From Burkholderiales bacterium (GTDB lineage Bacteria > Pseudomonadota > Gammaproteobacteria > Burkholderiales > SG8-41), in assembly GCA_019744975.1 (NCBI GenBank), contig JAIETP010000006.1, positions 62,001 to 126,000 of the forward strand: DNA of 64,000 bases, read 5' to 3'. Under the pieces are notes generated by a model. It was not told the origin of the DNA and made no database searches. It worked only from the letters and a program-made list of their open reading frames with translations. How positions within the stretch are numbered: the first letter of the stretch is position 1; each line of letters starts with the position of its first letter. Made by a program: the position numbers and the translations under genes. Of the stretch, positions 17,442-26,349 are shown piece by piece.

Positions 17442-18395
17442 GTGCTTAAATCATTAGCGTTGTGGGTTGCAGGAGCCATCGCAAAAGTCGGGGTCATCCT
17501 TACCGCACCGGTTTATTATTTCGTGGCTCGTACCGGCATTGGCGCTGACTTGTGCCGTAAATTCGGATTCCAGCCGATCCGCCTCCACTACTACCAGCCC
17601 ATCCCGCGCTACGAAACACTGCCGGAGTCGATTTTCACTGATCCCCAGACCTTGCCGGGCATTCAGCTGGACCGCGACCGTTTTTCCGCGACCCTCAAAC
17701 ACCTGTCCCAAAAATCCGCTGAGGCGCAGTGGCCCGACAAGGCAGGCGCTTTGGGCCAGTACCACACCAACAACGACAACTTCGGCTTCAGTTCCGCAGC
17801 CCTGCTGCATACGATGATCCGCACGCACAATACGCAGAAGGTCATCGAGATCGGCGGTGGTTTCTCTTCACTGATCAGCCTGCATGCACTGCGGCTGAAC
17901 CATGGCGACAACTTCCGCTTCGATTGTGTCGAGCCCTACCCATGGCCTTGGCTGGAAGATACCCTGCGCGCACAATCCGGCGCCCGGCTGCTCAAGCAGC
18001 CCGTGGAACAGCTGGACCCGGACATGCTGGCTGATCTGGCTGAAAACGACATCCTGTTCATCGACAGTTCGCATTGCGTCCGGCTGGCCAGCGATGTCAA
18101 TTTTCTGTATCTGCAGGTGATCCCGCGGCTGAAACCCGGGGTCATCGTGCATATTCACGACATCTATATTCCCTACGAGTATCCGCGGGTGCATTTCCAT
18201 GGCCGCCAGAAACTGTTCTGGAATGAGCAGTATCTGTTGCAGGCGCTGCTGACAGATAACCCCCGGCTTGAGGTCATATTGCCAGGTTTTTTTGTGCAAA
18301 AAGACATGGAAAACGAGTTCGCTGCCACGTTCCCCGCTTACGATCCGGTAAAACATCGCAGGACTTCAAGTTTCTGGTTGCGTGTCCGCGGCTGA
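17442..18395 (+). CDS. class I SAM-dependent methyltransferase (Methyltransf_24-like)
   Basis: The 317-residue product starts at GTG 17442. A hydrophobic N-terminal segment (ALWVAGAIAKVGVILTAPVYY) suggests membrane association. The core has VIEIGGGFSSLIS as motif I, CVEPYP at strand 2 and DILFIDSSH at strand 4, as in the Methyltransf_24 group, in which ...FIDxxH... is usual. HIHDIYIPYEYP follows, with an HDI motif that could bind a metal as in catechol-type O-methyltransferases. A 78-base gap separates it from the amidotransferase. I expect O-methylation of a sugar or polyprenyl-linked intermediate near the membrane; the substrate is not known. Confidence 0.8.
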   Translation: MLKSLALWVAGAIAKVGVILTAPVYYFVARTGIGADLCRKFGFQPIRLHYYQPIPRYETLPESIFTDPQTLPGIQLDRDRFSATLKHLSQKSAEAQWPDKAGALGQYHTNNDNFGFSSAALLHTMIRTHNTQKVIEIGGGFSSLISLHALRLNHGDNFRFDCVEPYPWPWLEDTLRAQSGARLLKQPVEQLDPDMLADLAENDILFIDSSHCVRLASDVNFLYLQVIPRLKPGVIVHIHDIYIPYEYPRVHFHGRQKLFWNEQYLLQALLTDNPRLEVILPGFFVQKDMENEFAATFPAYDPVKHRRTSSFWLRVRG

Positions 18396-18519
18396 GTGCG
18401 GCTGCTTCCAGTTAAAATGGCGGCTGTGCGCCGGCTTCGTCGTTCCGGCTCGAAATAACCACAACGACGCAACCGCATTGGCGCCAATGGATTGGCGTTA
18501 ATTTTCCCGGCGATACCGA

Positions 18520-19281
18520 GTGGATCTCAACCAACAAGTACGCTCCTACTGGGAGCAAGGGCCCTGCGGCACCGACAAGGGCATCGTCGGTGAACTCGAG
18601 CCGCTGTCACTGGAGTGGTTTGAGCAGATCGAGGCGCACCGTTATGCGGTGGAACCGTTCATCCATTCCGCCGTCCAGTTCACCCGCCACCATGGCAAGA
18701 CCATGCTCGAAGTCGGTGTCGGCGCCGGGACCGATCATCTGCAGTGGGCCCGCGCGGGCTGCGTCTGCCATGGTGTAGACCTCACCGAAGCCGCCATTGA
18801 AACCACGCGCGCACGGTTTGCGCTGTATGGCCTGCAGAGCGCCCTGCAGCGCTTTGATGCCGAAACACTGCCCTATGCAGACGCCACGTTCGACCTGGTT
18901 TATTCCTGGGGCGTCATCCATCACTCCGAGGACCCGGCACGCATCATCGCGGAAATTCATCGTGTGCTGAAGCCCGGCGGACGTTTTATCGGCATGATTT
19001 ACGGTCGCCGCTCACCGGCTGTGTTCAAACTGTGGGCGCGCTACGGTTTGCTGCGCGGCCGCCCGTGGCGCAGTTTCGCGGACATCGTCTGGCATCACAT
19101 GGAAAGTATCGGCACCAAGTCCTACACCCCTGCCGAAACCTCCGGTTTGCTGGGCGCTTTCCGCTCCTGTGCCATTCGCCCGATCATGACCAGCTACGAT
19201 CTGGCTTCGTGGCCTGCATGGATTGGACGTTTGTTCCCCGAGCGCTGGGGATGGTTCATCACCTTCGACGCGGCCAAGTAG
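18520..19281 (+). CDS. class I SAM-dependent methyltransferase
   Basis: The product has 253 residues from GTG 18520; no ATG lies in frame upstream. It opens with VRSYWEQGPCGTDKG, related to the WNSNPCG element of the 5026 product, then shows MLEVGVGAGTDHLQWA, HGVDLTEAA, ETLPYADATFDLVYSWGVI and HRVLKPGGRFIG. It therefore belongs with the 5026 and 12597 enzymes as a third paralogue in this locus. The 124-base gap before it carries a TAAAAT (18413-18418), a possible -10 box, without a clear -35. The stop codon touches the ATG of the next amidotransferase (TAG ATG), so the two are probably coupled. Confidence 0.87.
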   Translation: MDLNQQVRSYWEQGPCGTDKGIVGELEPLSLEWFEQIEAHRYAVEPFIHSAVQFTRHHGKTMLEVGVGAGTDHLQWARAGCVCHGVDLTEAAIETTRARFALYGLQSALQRFDAETLPYADATFDLVYSWGVIHHSEDPARIIAEIHRVLKPGGRFIGMIYGRRSPAVFKLWARYGLLRGRPWRSFADIVWHHMESIGTKSYTPAETSGLLGAFRSCAIRPIMTSYDLASWPAWIGRLFPERWGWFITFDAAK

Positions 19282-21183
19282 ATGTGCGGCGTCGTCGGCA
19301 CGCTGATATTTGATTCGGGCCGCGGCCAGGTTGATGCCGGCCTGCTGGAACGGATGCGCGACACCATGACGCACCGGGGCCCGGATGGCGCCGGAATCTG
19401 GATCAGTAATGACGGCAAAGTCGGACTCGGACACCGGCGGCTGTCCATCATTGATCTGTCGACCGCTGCCACCCAACCGATGAGCAACGAGAATGGCTCG
19501 CTGTGGCTGAGCTTCAACGGCGAAATCTACAACCACGCGGAAATCCGCCGCGAGTTGGAACAAACCGGACGTTATCGCTGGAAAACCGATCATTCGGATA
19601 CGGAAGTCATTCTTCATGCCTTCGAAGAATGGGGCATCGACTGCCTGCAGCGCTTTCGCGGCATGTTTGCATTTGCGCTGTGGGATGGCGCGCGGCGCGA
19701 ACTGTGGCTGGTGCGTGACCGCATCGGTGTCAAACCGCTGTATTACAGCATGCACCACGGGAAAGTCAATTTCTCTTCTGAAATCAAAGGGTTACTGGAA
19801 GACCCCGGGCAGGAACGCGCCGTCTGTGAAGAAGCGCTTTTTCATTACCTGTCGTTTCTGACCACACCTTCGCCCCAGACCCTGTTCTCCGGCATCCGCA
19901 AACTGGCGGGTGGCACCTGGCTGCGTATCCGCGCCAATGGCGAGATGGAAGAACGCCGCTACTGGGATGCGCTGACCCACACCCGGCCGCTGGTCGGCGT
20001 CAGCGACGCGGAAATCGCCGAGCGCGTGCTTGCCGAACTGCGGGTGGCCGTCAGTCTGCGCAAGGTCAGCGACGTGCCGGTGGGCGTATTCCTCTCCGGC
20101 GGCATCGACTCCAGCACCAACACGGCGCTGTTTTCGGAAGGCGAAGGCGGCCCCGTCAAAACATTTTCCATCGGTTATCGCGGTCAGTATCAGAGCTACG
20201 AAAACGAACTGCACTACGCGCGCCAGATGGCCGCACAGGTCAGCGCCGAATATCACGAGACCCTGCTTGATGTGGATGACCTGATCAATTTTTTGCCGGA
20301 GATGGTGCGCCTGCAGGACGAGCCGATAGCCGACCCGGTATGCGTGCCTGTGTACTATGTGTCGAAACTGGCCCGTGACAATGGCGTGATTGTCTGTCAG
20401 GTCGGCGAAGGCGCGGATGAGCTGTTCTGGGGTTACCCGCAATGGAAAACGGCGTTGATGCTGCAGAACCTGGACAAGCTGCCCGTACCGCGTTTTGTAA
20501 AACACATGGCGCTGGCCGGGCTGCGCGGACTCGGCCAAAAAGACAGCTTCCGTTATGAATGGCTGCGCCGCGGCGCCACCGGTACACCGATTTTCTGGGG
20601 CGGCGCTGAAGCCTTCACTGAAGCCCAGAAACAGCAGTTGATGTCGCCACGGCTGAAAAAACAGTTTGCAGGTCGCACTTCCTGGGAGGCCGTGGCTCCC
20701 ATCCGCAAGCGCTTCGAGGAAAACGCCTGGGAAGCTTCGCCGCTGAACTGGATGACCTACGTCGACCTCAACATGCGCCTGCCGGAGCTGCTGCTGATGC
20801 GCGTGGACAAAATGAGCATGGGTGTCGGCCTCGAAGCGCGCGTCCCCTTTCTCGACCACAAGTTCGTCGAGTTGGCGATGAGCATCCCGCAGGCTGCCAA
20901 GGTGCGCAATGGCACGCTCAAGCATATTCTGAAAACAGCCGTGCGCGGCCTGATTCCGGATGAATTGATCGACCGCAAAAAACAGGGCTTCGGGGTGCCG
21001 GTTTACGAGTGGTTCTTCGACAAGCTCGGGGCATACGCGCGCAAGGAACTCGATTTCTTTTGCAAGCACACTGATTACCTGGACAGGGAACAGGTGTTCC
21101 GCCTGCTCGACTCCGGCAACGGTCCGCAGGCCTGGTACCTGCTCAATCTCGCGCTGTGGTGGAAACAGCATGTTTACCGCTGA
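19282..21183 (+). CDS. asparagine-synthase-like glutamine amidotransferase (second copy)
   Basis: The 633-residue protein starts MCGVVGTL with the catalytic Cys2. It shares long stretches with the copy at 15363, such as HRRLSIIDLSTAATQPM, FNGEIYNHAE and TDHSDTEV. The PP-loop is FLSGGIDSS near residue 270 and the pocket reads VGEGADELFWGY, closer to consensus than the first copy. It probably amidates a sugar carboxylate using glutamine and ATP, though asparagine synthesis cannot be excluded. It is sandwiched between methyltransferase genes, abutting one and overlapping the other by 14 bases, which repeats the arrangement around the first copy. Confidence 0.9.
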   Translation: MCGVVGTLIFDSGRGQVDAGLLERMRDTMTHRGPDGAGIWISNDGKVGLGHRRLSIIDLSTAATQPMSNENGSLWLSFNGEIYNHAEIRRELEQTGRYRWKTDHSDTEVILHAFEEWGIDCLQRFRGMFAFALWDGARRELWLVRDRIGVKPLYYSMHHGKVNFSSEIKGLLEDPGQERAVCEEALFHYLSFLTTPSPQTLFSGIRKLAGGTWLRIRANGEMEERRYWDALTHTRPLVGVSDAEIAERVLAELRVAVSLRKVSDVPVGVFLSGGIDSSTNTALFSEGEGGPVKTFSIGYRGQYQSYENELHYARQMAAQVSAEYHETLLDVDDLINFLPEMVRLQDEPIADPVCVPVYYVSKLARDNGVIVCQVGEGADELFWGYPQWKTALMLQNLDKLPVPRFVKHMALAGLRGLGQKDSFRYEWLRRGATGTPIFWGGAEAFTEAQKQQLMSPRLKKQFAGRTSWEAVAPIRKRFEENAWEASPLNWMTYVDLNMRLPELLLMRVDKMSMGVGLEARVPFLDHKFVELAMSIPQAAKVRNGTLKHILKTAVRGLIPDELIDRKKQGFGVPVYEWFFDKLGAYARKELDFFCKHTDYLDREQVFRLLDSGNGPQAWYLLNLALWWKQHVYR

Positions 21184-21997
21184 AGACACGTACGGTACGC
21201 GCAAACGCTTCGAGTTCTGCCGTGATCTCGTGCAGGAAACCCGCCCTGCGCTGGTGCTGGATGTGGGCTGCGGCACCGGCACCCAGCTGACGCGCCCCCT
21301 TGCTGAAGCGTTCCCCGGCGTGCAGTTCATCGGCGTGGATCCTGACGAGGTCAGCATCCGCTACGCGCAAAGCCTGCCGGCACTGCCCAATTTGCAATTC
21401 GGCGGAACGGCCTTGCTGGACCGCCATACCCGCGCCGATCTGGTGATCGCCTCGGAAGTGGTCGAACACGTGGAAAATCCGGATCAATTCCTCGCCGATC
21501 TTCGTCGCAGGCTGCCTGAAAACGGCAGGCTGGTGATCACGGTGCCCAATGGTTATGGCCCTTATGAAATGGTCGCTGCCATTGAATGCCTGCTGCGCAT
21601 CCTGCGGATTTACTGGGTGATGCGAAAAATCAAGCGCCGGCTGATGCACCAGCCGGCGCCGGAGCGTGCAGTGATGCAGGATTCGCTGGCCATCAGCCCA
21701 CACCTGAGTTTTTTTTCGACAAGCTGCCTGCTACGCCTGTTCAGCAAAACCGGGCTGCGGATTGTCCGTTATCAACCACGGACTTTTCTGTGCGGGTTTG
21801 GTTTCGACAAACTGTTGCCGCGATTCGGGCTTTGTGACTGGAATGCTTCCGTTGCCGACCGCTTGCCTAATTGGTGCAACAGCGCATGGATGTTCGTGCT
21901 GTCCCCTGCCGAGGCCCTTCCCGGGAAACCTTTTGAGCGGGGTTTGCTGTCGCGGCTGCGCCGCCGGCTCAACGAAGCCTGCGCAAGACTGGCCTAG
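21170..21997 (+). CDS. class I SAM-dependent methyltransferase
   Basis: This 275-residue protein has motif I VLDVGCGTGTQLT, the acidic strand-2 end in IGVDPDEVSI and SEVVEHVENPDQFL, followed by PENGRLVITVPNGYG. That is the classic Methyltransf_11/23 pattern. Its C-terminal part (SFFSTSCLLRLFSKTGL) also fits that group. It overlaps the preceding amidotransferase gene by 14 bases, and the flippase starts one base after its stop. It is not a close relative of the 5026/12597/18520 trio, so it may act on a different position or acceptor. Role in glycan methylation is inferred from context. Confidence 0.86.
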   Translation: MFTAEDTYGTRKRFEFCRDLVQETRPALVLDVGCGTGTQLTRPLAEAFPGVQFIGVDPDEVSIRYAQSLPALPNLQFGGTALLDRHTRADLVIASEVVEHVENPDQFLADLRRRLPENGRLVITVPNGYGPYEMVAAIECLLRILRIYWVMRKIKRRLMHQPAPERAVMQDSLAISPHLSFFSTSCLLRLFSKTGLRIVRYQPRTFLCGFGFDKLLPRFGLCDWNASVADRLPNWCNSAWMFVLSPAEALPGKPFERGLLSRLRRRLNEACARLA

Positions 21998-21998
21998 G

Positions 21999-23240
21999 AT
22001 GTCGCTGCACCGTCCTGTCATTCTCGTTTTTTCGGCGGATCTGGCGTCAAAAATCCTGCTCGGCCTGACCTGGCTGTTGCTGATCCGTTACCTGCCGCCG
22101 GAGGAGTTCGCCCTGCTCACGCTGGCCACTTCCGTAGCCACGGTGGCAAGCCAGATGCTCGGTTCCAGCATTAACCGGATTTATATTCTGGACAGTAGCA
22201 GCACCAGCAACGGCGGCCCCGGTCCGCTGGTCCTGTTTCAGGCCGGGGCATTGCTCCTGCTGGGTATTGCAGGATTACCGTTCTCAGGAGCGCTGCCGGG
22301 TACGGCATACATGCTGACGGTGCTGCTGGCCCTAGGCATGCTGCTTTCCGATTTCGGCAAAACCATGTACCAGAAACAGTTGAAGTTTTCGGCGTTCTCC
22401 TTCATTGAACTGGCGCGATCCGCTGTTGTTTCGGCGGCGCTTATCGTACTGCTCATGCAGTTTGGCGCCGGCATCCGCGCCTGGCAGGTCATTGCCGTAC
22501 AAGCCGCCGCCCTGGGCATGTTGTCGCTGATCGTGATCAGCCGGCACCTTGATCTGCGGGAAACGCTGGATCTGCGGCGCGGAATAGATCTTTTGCGGCC
22601 TGTTTTCGGCAACGGTCATGGTTACCTGTTCGCTTATTTTTTTGCGCTCGCTTTCTTTTCGCAGGTCGACATATTCCTGATCAAGGTGCTGTCTGACCAG
22701 GAGACGCTGGCCTCCTTCGGGTCCGCCGCTCGTTATTACCAATTGCTCTCGCTCGCACTGGGCGCCGTGCATGCGGTTTTTCTGCCGACGATGCAGCACC
22801 TTGCAACCCGGCAAGCCCTGGACGAATTTTTCGGCCGGCACTTCAGGATGCTGCTGGTGTTCGCGCCTGTCGTCGGCGTTTGCGCCCTGGCTGCCCCCTG
22901 GGTATTGCCATGGATTGATCTAGGACGTTATCCCGATGCCGTGCCGACGTTCCAGATTCTGTGCCTGTCAGTAATCATTTCCTTCGCCTTCAGTCCGCAC
23001 GTCAACCTGGTCTTTACCCATCGGCGGTTCCGCTTCCTGCTGTTGCTGATTGTCGTGGCACTGGTGGTTAATATCGGACTGGGTTTGATGCTGATCCCGA
23101 CTTACGGCGGACAGGGTGCCGCTGTGGCCACGCTGATTGCTTCGGCCTGTGTCACCGTACCGATATACATCCTGTCCCGGCGGCTGCGCCAGCCCCCTGC
23201 CGGCATTGCTGACGTCGGAAGCAACGGCCACGGTCTGTGA
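21999..23240 (+). CDS. oligosaccharide flippase family membrane protein (Wzx-like)
   Basis: The product has 413 residues from ATG 21999, one base after the preceding stop. A longer frame from 21762 would lie inside the previous gene. It is strongly hydrophobic with about ten to twelve predicted helices (LLGLTWLLLIRYLPPEEFAL, then a regular series) and the distribution expected for the polysaccharide_synt/Wzx branch of the MOP superfamily. Members flip undecaprenyl-diphosphate-linked oligosaccharides to the periplasmic face. Together with the Wzm/Wzt pair and the fused flippase-like block at 27774 this gives three possible translocation routes within 25 kb. Confidence 0.82.
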   Translation: MSLHRPVILVFSADLASKILLGLTWLLLIRYLPPEEFALLTLATSVATVASQMLGSSINRIYILDSSSTSNGGPGPLVLFQAGALLLLGIAGLPFSGALPGTAYMLTVLLALGMLLSDFGKTMYQKQLKFSAFSFIELARSAVVSAALIVLLMQFGAGIRAWQVIAVQAAALGMLSLIVISRHLDLRETLDLRRGIDLLRPVFGNGHGYLFAYFFALAFFSQVDIFLIKVLSDQETLASFGSAARYYQLLSLALGAVHAVFLPTMQHLATRQALDEFFGRHFRMLLVFAPVVGVCALAAPWVLPWIDLGRYPDAVPTFQILCLSVIISFAFSPHVNLVFTHRRFRFLLLLIVVALVVNIGLGLMLIPTYGGQGAAVATLIASACVTVPIYILSRRLRQPPAGIADVGSNGHGL

Positions 23241-23253
23241 CCGGCCGGGCAGT

Positions 23254-23259
23254 TAAAAT
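23254..23259 (+). promoter_or_regulatory. possible -10 box placing the transcript start at the ATG
   Basis: TAAAAT at 23254-23259 is followed after six bases by the ATG of the methyltransferase at 23266. If it is a sigma70 -10 box, transcription would begin on the start codon. I found no good -35 element, so the support is weak. The same spacing occurs before the zapB-like gene and the enoyl-CoA hydratase gene. Confidence 0.3.
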
Positions 23260-23265
23260 AGGCGC

Positions 23266-24084
23266 ATGAAAGTATCCCGCAGCGAATTTTCCTCGGTTTA
23301 TCAGGCCTGCGTACGCGAAATGGCCGAACGCATGCCTGTCGACTGGTCTGCACTGGCCAAGCACAACGCGGGTTGGCGCAAGGCGCGATTTGACGCAGAA
23401 AGTTATCTCGTCACCTCGGAAATCCGCTACTGGCATGCGTTGCGCTTCATGATGTCCGAAGGGGTTCAGAGCGTGCTGGATGTCGGCGGATTCCTCGGGC
23501 CGTTTCCGCTGGCACTGAAACGCCTCGGATATGAAGTGGCCATTGCCGAGCGTTATGGTTATTACGGCAACGCCATGGAGCGGATTGCGTCCCACCTCGA
23601 TGTCAACGGGGTGCGTGTCATTGATGCTGATCTGACCGAGCCCTCGGGTTTGCCCGAAGACGTGAAGGGCCGCTTCGACGCCCTGACCTGTATGGCCGTA
23701 GCCGAACACCTTGCGCACTCGCCCAAGGCCTTGATGGATAACCTGCGTGACGGGCTGCGTCCGGGAGGATCGCTGGTATTTGAGGTCCCAAACGTGGCCT
23801 ACTGGCCGAAGCGGTATGCCTTTTTCTTCCGCGGGGAAACGGTGCATTCGCCGATTGCCGAGGTTTATCACTCCGCAATCCCGTTTACCGGACATCATCG
23901 CGAATATACCTTGCAGGACGCCCGTTATGTGCTGACCGAAGCGGGATTTGAAATCGTCGAAGAACAGACCTTTAACTACACCATCGGCCCGGACCGCCCT
24001 TTTCAATTCCTGAAATACCTGCCCGCCTTCCTGTTCAGGGAATGGGCGGAAGTGATCATGCTGGGATGCCATAAGCCAACCTAG
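23266..24084 (+). CDS. class I SAM-dependent methyltransferase
   Basis: The 272-residue protein has VLDVGGFLGPFPLALK in place of the common glycine-rich loop, IAERYGYYGN at strand 2, FDALTCMAVAEHLAH and LRPGGSLVFEVPNVAYWPK. This layout fits methyltransferases of glycan loci, with the substituted motif I (DVGGFLG) as its distinguishing mark. A 25-base gap separates it from the flippase and a possible -10 box lies directly before the start. It is followed after 20 bases by the second heparinase-family gene. The acceptor is unknown; a sugar hydroxyl or a phosphate cap are both possible. Confidence 0.83.
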   Translation: MKVSRSEFSSVYQACVREMAERMPVDWSALAKHNAGWRKARFDAESYLVTSEIRYWHALRFMMSEGVQSVLDVGGFLGPFPLALKRLGYEVAIAERYGYYGNAMERIASHLDVNGVRVIDADLTEPSGLPEDVKGRFDALTCMAVAEHLAHSPKALMDNLRDGLRPGGSLVFEVPNVAYWPKRYAFFFRGETVHSPIAEVYHSAIPFTGHHREYTLQDARYVLTEAGFEIVEEQTFNYTIGPDRPFQFLKYLPAFLFREWAEVIMLGCHKPT

Positions 24085-24104
24085 GGCGGGGTCTGTTTCC
24101 AGCC

Positions 24105-26348
24105 ATGCATGATTTCAAATCCAGATTGTTGCGTTATGCCGCCACACCACCGGGCACGCTCTGGCGCAAGGCGGTTCGCCGCATCAAATCTGCCTCCGCA
24201 CAACGCGTGCACCGGGCTCGGGATCAATACTGCAGCAGTTATGCACCGGACACTGTCTCCGGCCAGCTGTTTTTGCATCTACAGACTTTTCCGTTGCAGG
24301 AAGCAGCGGCGCGCCCCGAAATCCTGCAGATGCTCACGGAGCATTATCTGGCCCATCGTTTTGACCTGCTCGGCTCAGGCTGGGTGCCCGTGTATCACGG
24401 CGCAGAATGCCGCGGGGTCGAAGAACACCGTTATGAGCCTGTTGCTCAGGCAGGCCTGCCGCTACCCGACCGGATCAATCCCGCCAATCGCCGGGAATCA
24501 TCACGATTGCAGGGCCTGCTGGAGGGCGATTACCGGCCGATCGATTGGCAGCTTGACTTCAAAAGCGGGTTTCGCTGGCGTGAAGACTGCTGGTACAAAG
24601 ACATTGCAATAAGTACCGGTTGTCCGGGAGCAGACATCAAAGTGCCTTGGGAACTGGCTCGCTGCCAGCATTTGCCGCAACTCGCACTCGCGTACGGGCT
24701 TGCCCGCGCCGGCACCCCGGGGTTTCGCGATGCGCTGGAATACCAGCGGGAATTCCGCAATCAGATCATCGACTTCATGGCTGGCAATCCGCCGCGCTTT
24801 GGCGTCAACTGGGCATGCCCCATGGATATCGGCATCCGGATTGCCAACTGGCTGATGGCTTACGATCTGTTTGTCGCTGCCGGCGCAGAATTTGACAATG
24901 CCTTTGTCGCAGCACTGAGCCGCAGCGTCCATGAACATGGCTTGCACATCGCGGGAAATCTGGAATGGAACGAGGCTTTCCGCAGCAATCATTATCTGGC
25001 TGATCTGGCCGGCCTGCTTTTCGCCGGCGCCTATCTGCCCAGCGGTACTACAAGCGACGACTGGATCCGCACAGCAGCCGTTGAATTGCTGATCGAGATT
25101 CCCGCACAGTTCAACGGGGACGGCTCCAATTTCGAGGCCTCGACCTGTTATCACCGCCTCTCTGCGGAAATGGCCGTATATTCGGTGGCACTGCTGTCAT
25201 CCATACTGCGCCGGCGACTGCCGCTGCCCTGGCAGGTATCTGCAACGCGGCCAGGCGGAGTTCCGACACATTGGGAAGATGATGGGCAGATCTTTTCCCG
25301 CGCCCTGACCGGCATTCTGGAGCGGGCTGCGGAGTTCAGCATGCATGCAACTAAAGAAGACGGTTGCGTTGTCCAGATCGGGGACAATGACAGTGGCCGT
25401 TTTTTCAAGTTGCAGCCTGCCGGCGCAGTCATGACGGTCGAACAGGCCCGCCGGCAGCAGGAAAACCTGTCCGGTTATGCAGTTTTGCGGGATAACGAGG
25501 ATTATTGGCTGGAAGACAGCCTTGACCATCGGCATCTCGCCGGTGCAATCGGTGCTTTGTTCGCGCGTCAGGATTTGTCTGATTTCGCCGGCCCGTTCGG
25601 ACTGGACGCGGCCGTGATTCGCATACTGGCCGGAAACCGCCGGTTTCAGGGGTACCGGGATGACTCTCAGCCGATGAAAGCATCGACGGTAAGGAAGGGA
25701 GCCGACCATGAGTTCGTTGCAGTCGAAACCCGGCTGCAGGCGCTACCCAGTACTGGCCGGCAAAGTTACCGGTTTCCGCTGCCGTCAGCCGTCAGCCGGG
25801 ATGCAATTGAAAACTTTGGCTATCCTGATTTCGGCCTGTTTATTTTCAAGGCCAACGGCTTTTACCTCGCTATTCGTTGCGGCCCCCAGGGGCAGGCCGG
25901 AAACGGCGGACACGACCACCACGATCAGCTCTCGGTGGAGCTGGTCATCAGCGGGCATGCCCATGCCCTGGATCCCGGCACGTATCTCTACACAGCGCTG
26001 CCGGAGCGTCGCAATGAGTATCGAGCCGCTGCTGCGCACTTTTCGCCGCGGATTGCAGGCATGGAACCCGGCAGTCTTGCCCAGTTGTTTTCACTCCCGG
26101 ACCTTGCGCGCGCCGAGTGCCTGTATTTCGGCCGAATGGGCTTTATTGGGCGGCACCATGGCTACGGAACTCCGGTCTATCGCGTCATTGCATTCGCAGA
26201 CCATCATGTCGAGATCCGCGATTATGCAGAGGGCAGAACACTCGAAGCCTGCTCCTTTGCCGATGCGGGCACGAACCGCAGCCACCATCAAGGTACGCCG
26301 TTTTCCGCGGGTTACGGCATGCGCTCACGCTCTACGGTGGGCAATTAA
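24105..26348 (+). CDS. heparinase II/III-family protein (second copy)
   Basis: This 747-residue protein shares the architecture of the 5858 product. A helical N-terminal domain contains KVPWELARCQHLPQ near residue 180 and SNHYLADLAGLLFAGAYLP. From about 565 comes the beta-sandwich with GNGGHDHHDQLSVELV and DPGTYLYTALPERRNEY. It is longer than the first copy, mostly in the middle. No signal peptide is visible. Family members cleave uronate-containing glycans by beta-elimination. Two diverged copies beside a bi-domain oxidoreductase and exporters suggest a conserved function in making or finishing the polymer. The GT4 gene starts one base after its stop. Confidence 0.84.
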   Translation: MHDFKSRLLRYAATPPGTLWRKAVRRIKSASAQRVHRARDQYCSSYAPDTVSGQLFLHLQTFPLQEAAARPEILQMLTEHYLAHRFDLLGSGWVPVYHGAECRGVEEHRYEPVAQAGLPLPDRINPANRRESSRLQGLLEGDYRPIDWQLDFKSGFRWREDCWYKDIAISTGCPGADIKVPWELARCQHLPQLALAYGLARAGTPGFRDALEYQREFRNQIIDFMAGNPPRFGVNWACPMDIGIRIANWLMAYDLFVAAGAEFDNAFVAALSRSVHEHGLHIAGNLEWNEAFRSNHYLADLAGLLFAGAYLPSGTTSDDWIRTAAVELLIEIPAQFNGDGSNFEASTCYHRLSAEMAVYSVALLSSILRRRLPLPWQVSATRPGGVPTHWEDDGQIFSRALTGILERAAEFSMHATKEDGCVVQIGDNDSGRFFKLQPAGAVMTVEQARRQQENLSGYAVLRDNEDYWLEDSLDHRHLAGAIGALFARQDLSDFAGPFGLDAAVIRILAGNRRFQGYRDDSQPMKASTVRKGADHEFVAVETRLQALPSTGRQSYRFPLPSAVSRDAIENFGYPDFGLFIFKANGFYLAIRCGPQGQAGNGGHDHHDQLSVELVISGHAHALDPGTYLYTALPERRNEYRAAAAHFSPRIAGMEPGSLAQLFSLPDLARAECLYFGRMGFIGRHHGYGTPVYRVIAFADHHVEIRDYAEGRTLEACSFADAGTNRSHHQGTPFSAGYGMRSRSTVGN

Positions 26349-26349
26349 G

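Noticed and set aside
18426-18458. Short frame after a TAAAAT box before the methyltransferase at 18520
   Set aside because: Ten basic residues with no ribosome site or similarity; likely chance.
19792-21357. Minus-strand frame of 521 codons opposite the second amidotransferase
   Set aside because: The plus strand has complete AsnB-type motifs in the same region; the antisense product shows no domain and runs over two real genes.
25708-26349. N-terminal extension of the second GT4 gene
   Set aside because: This stretch codes for the heparinase-family protein in another frame; the GT4 signature begins exactly at ATG 26350.
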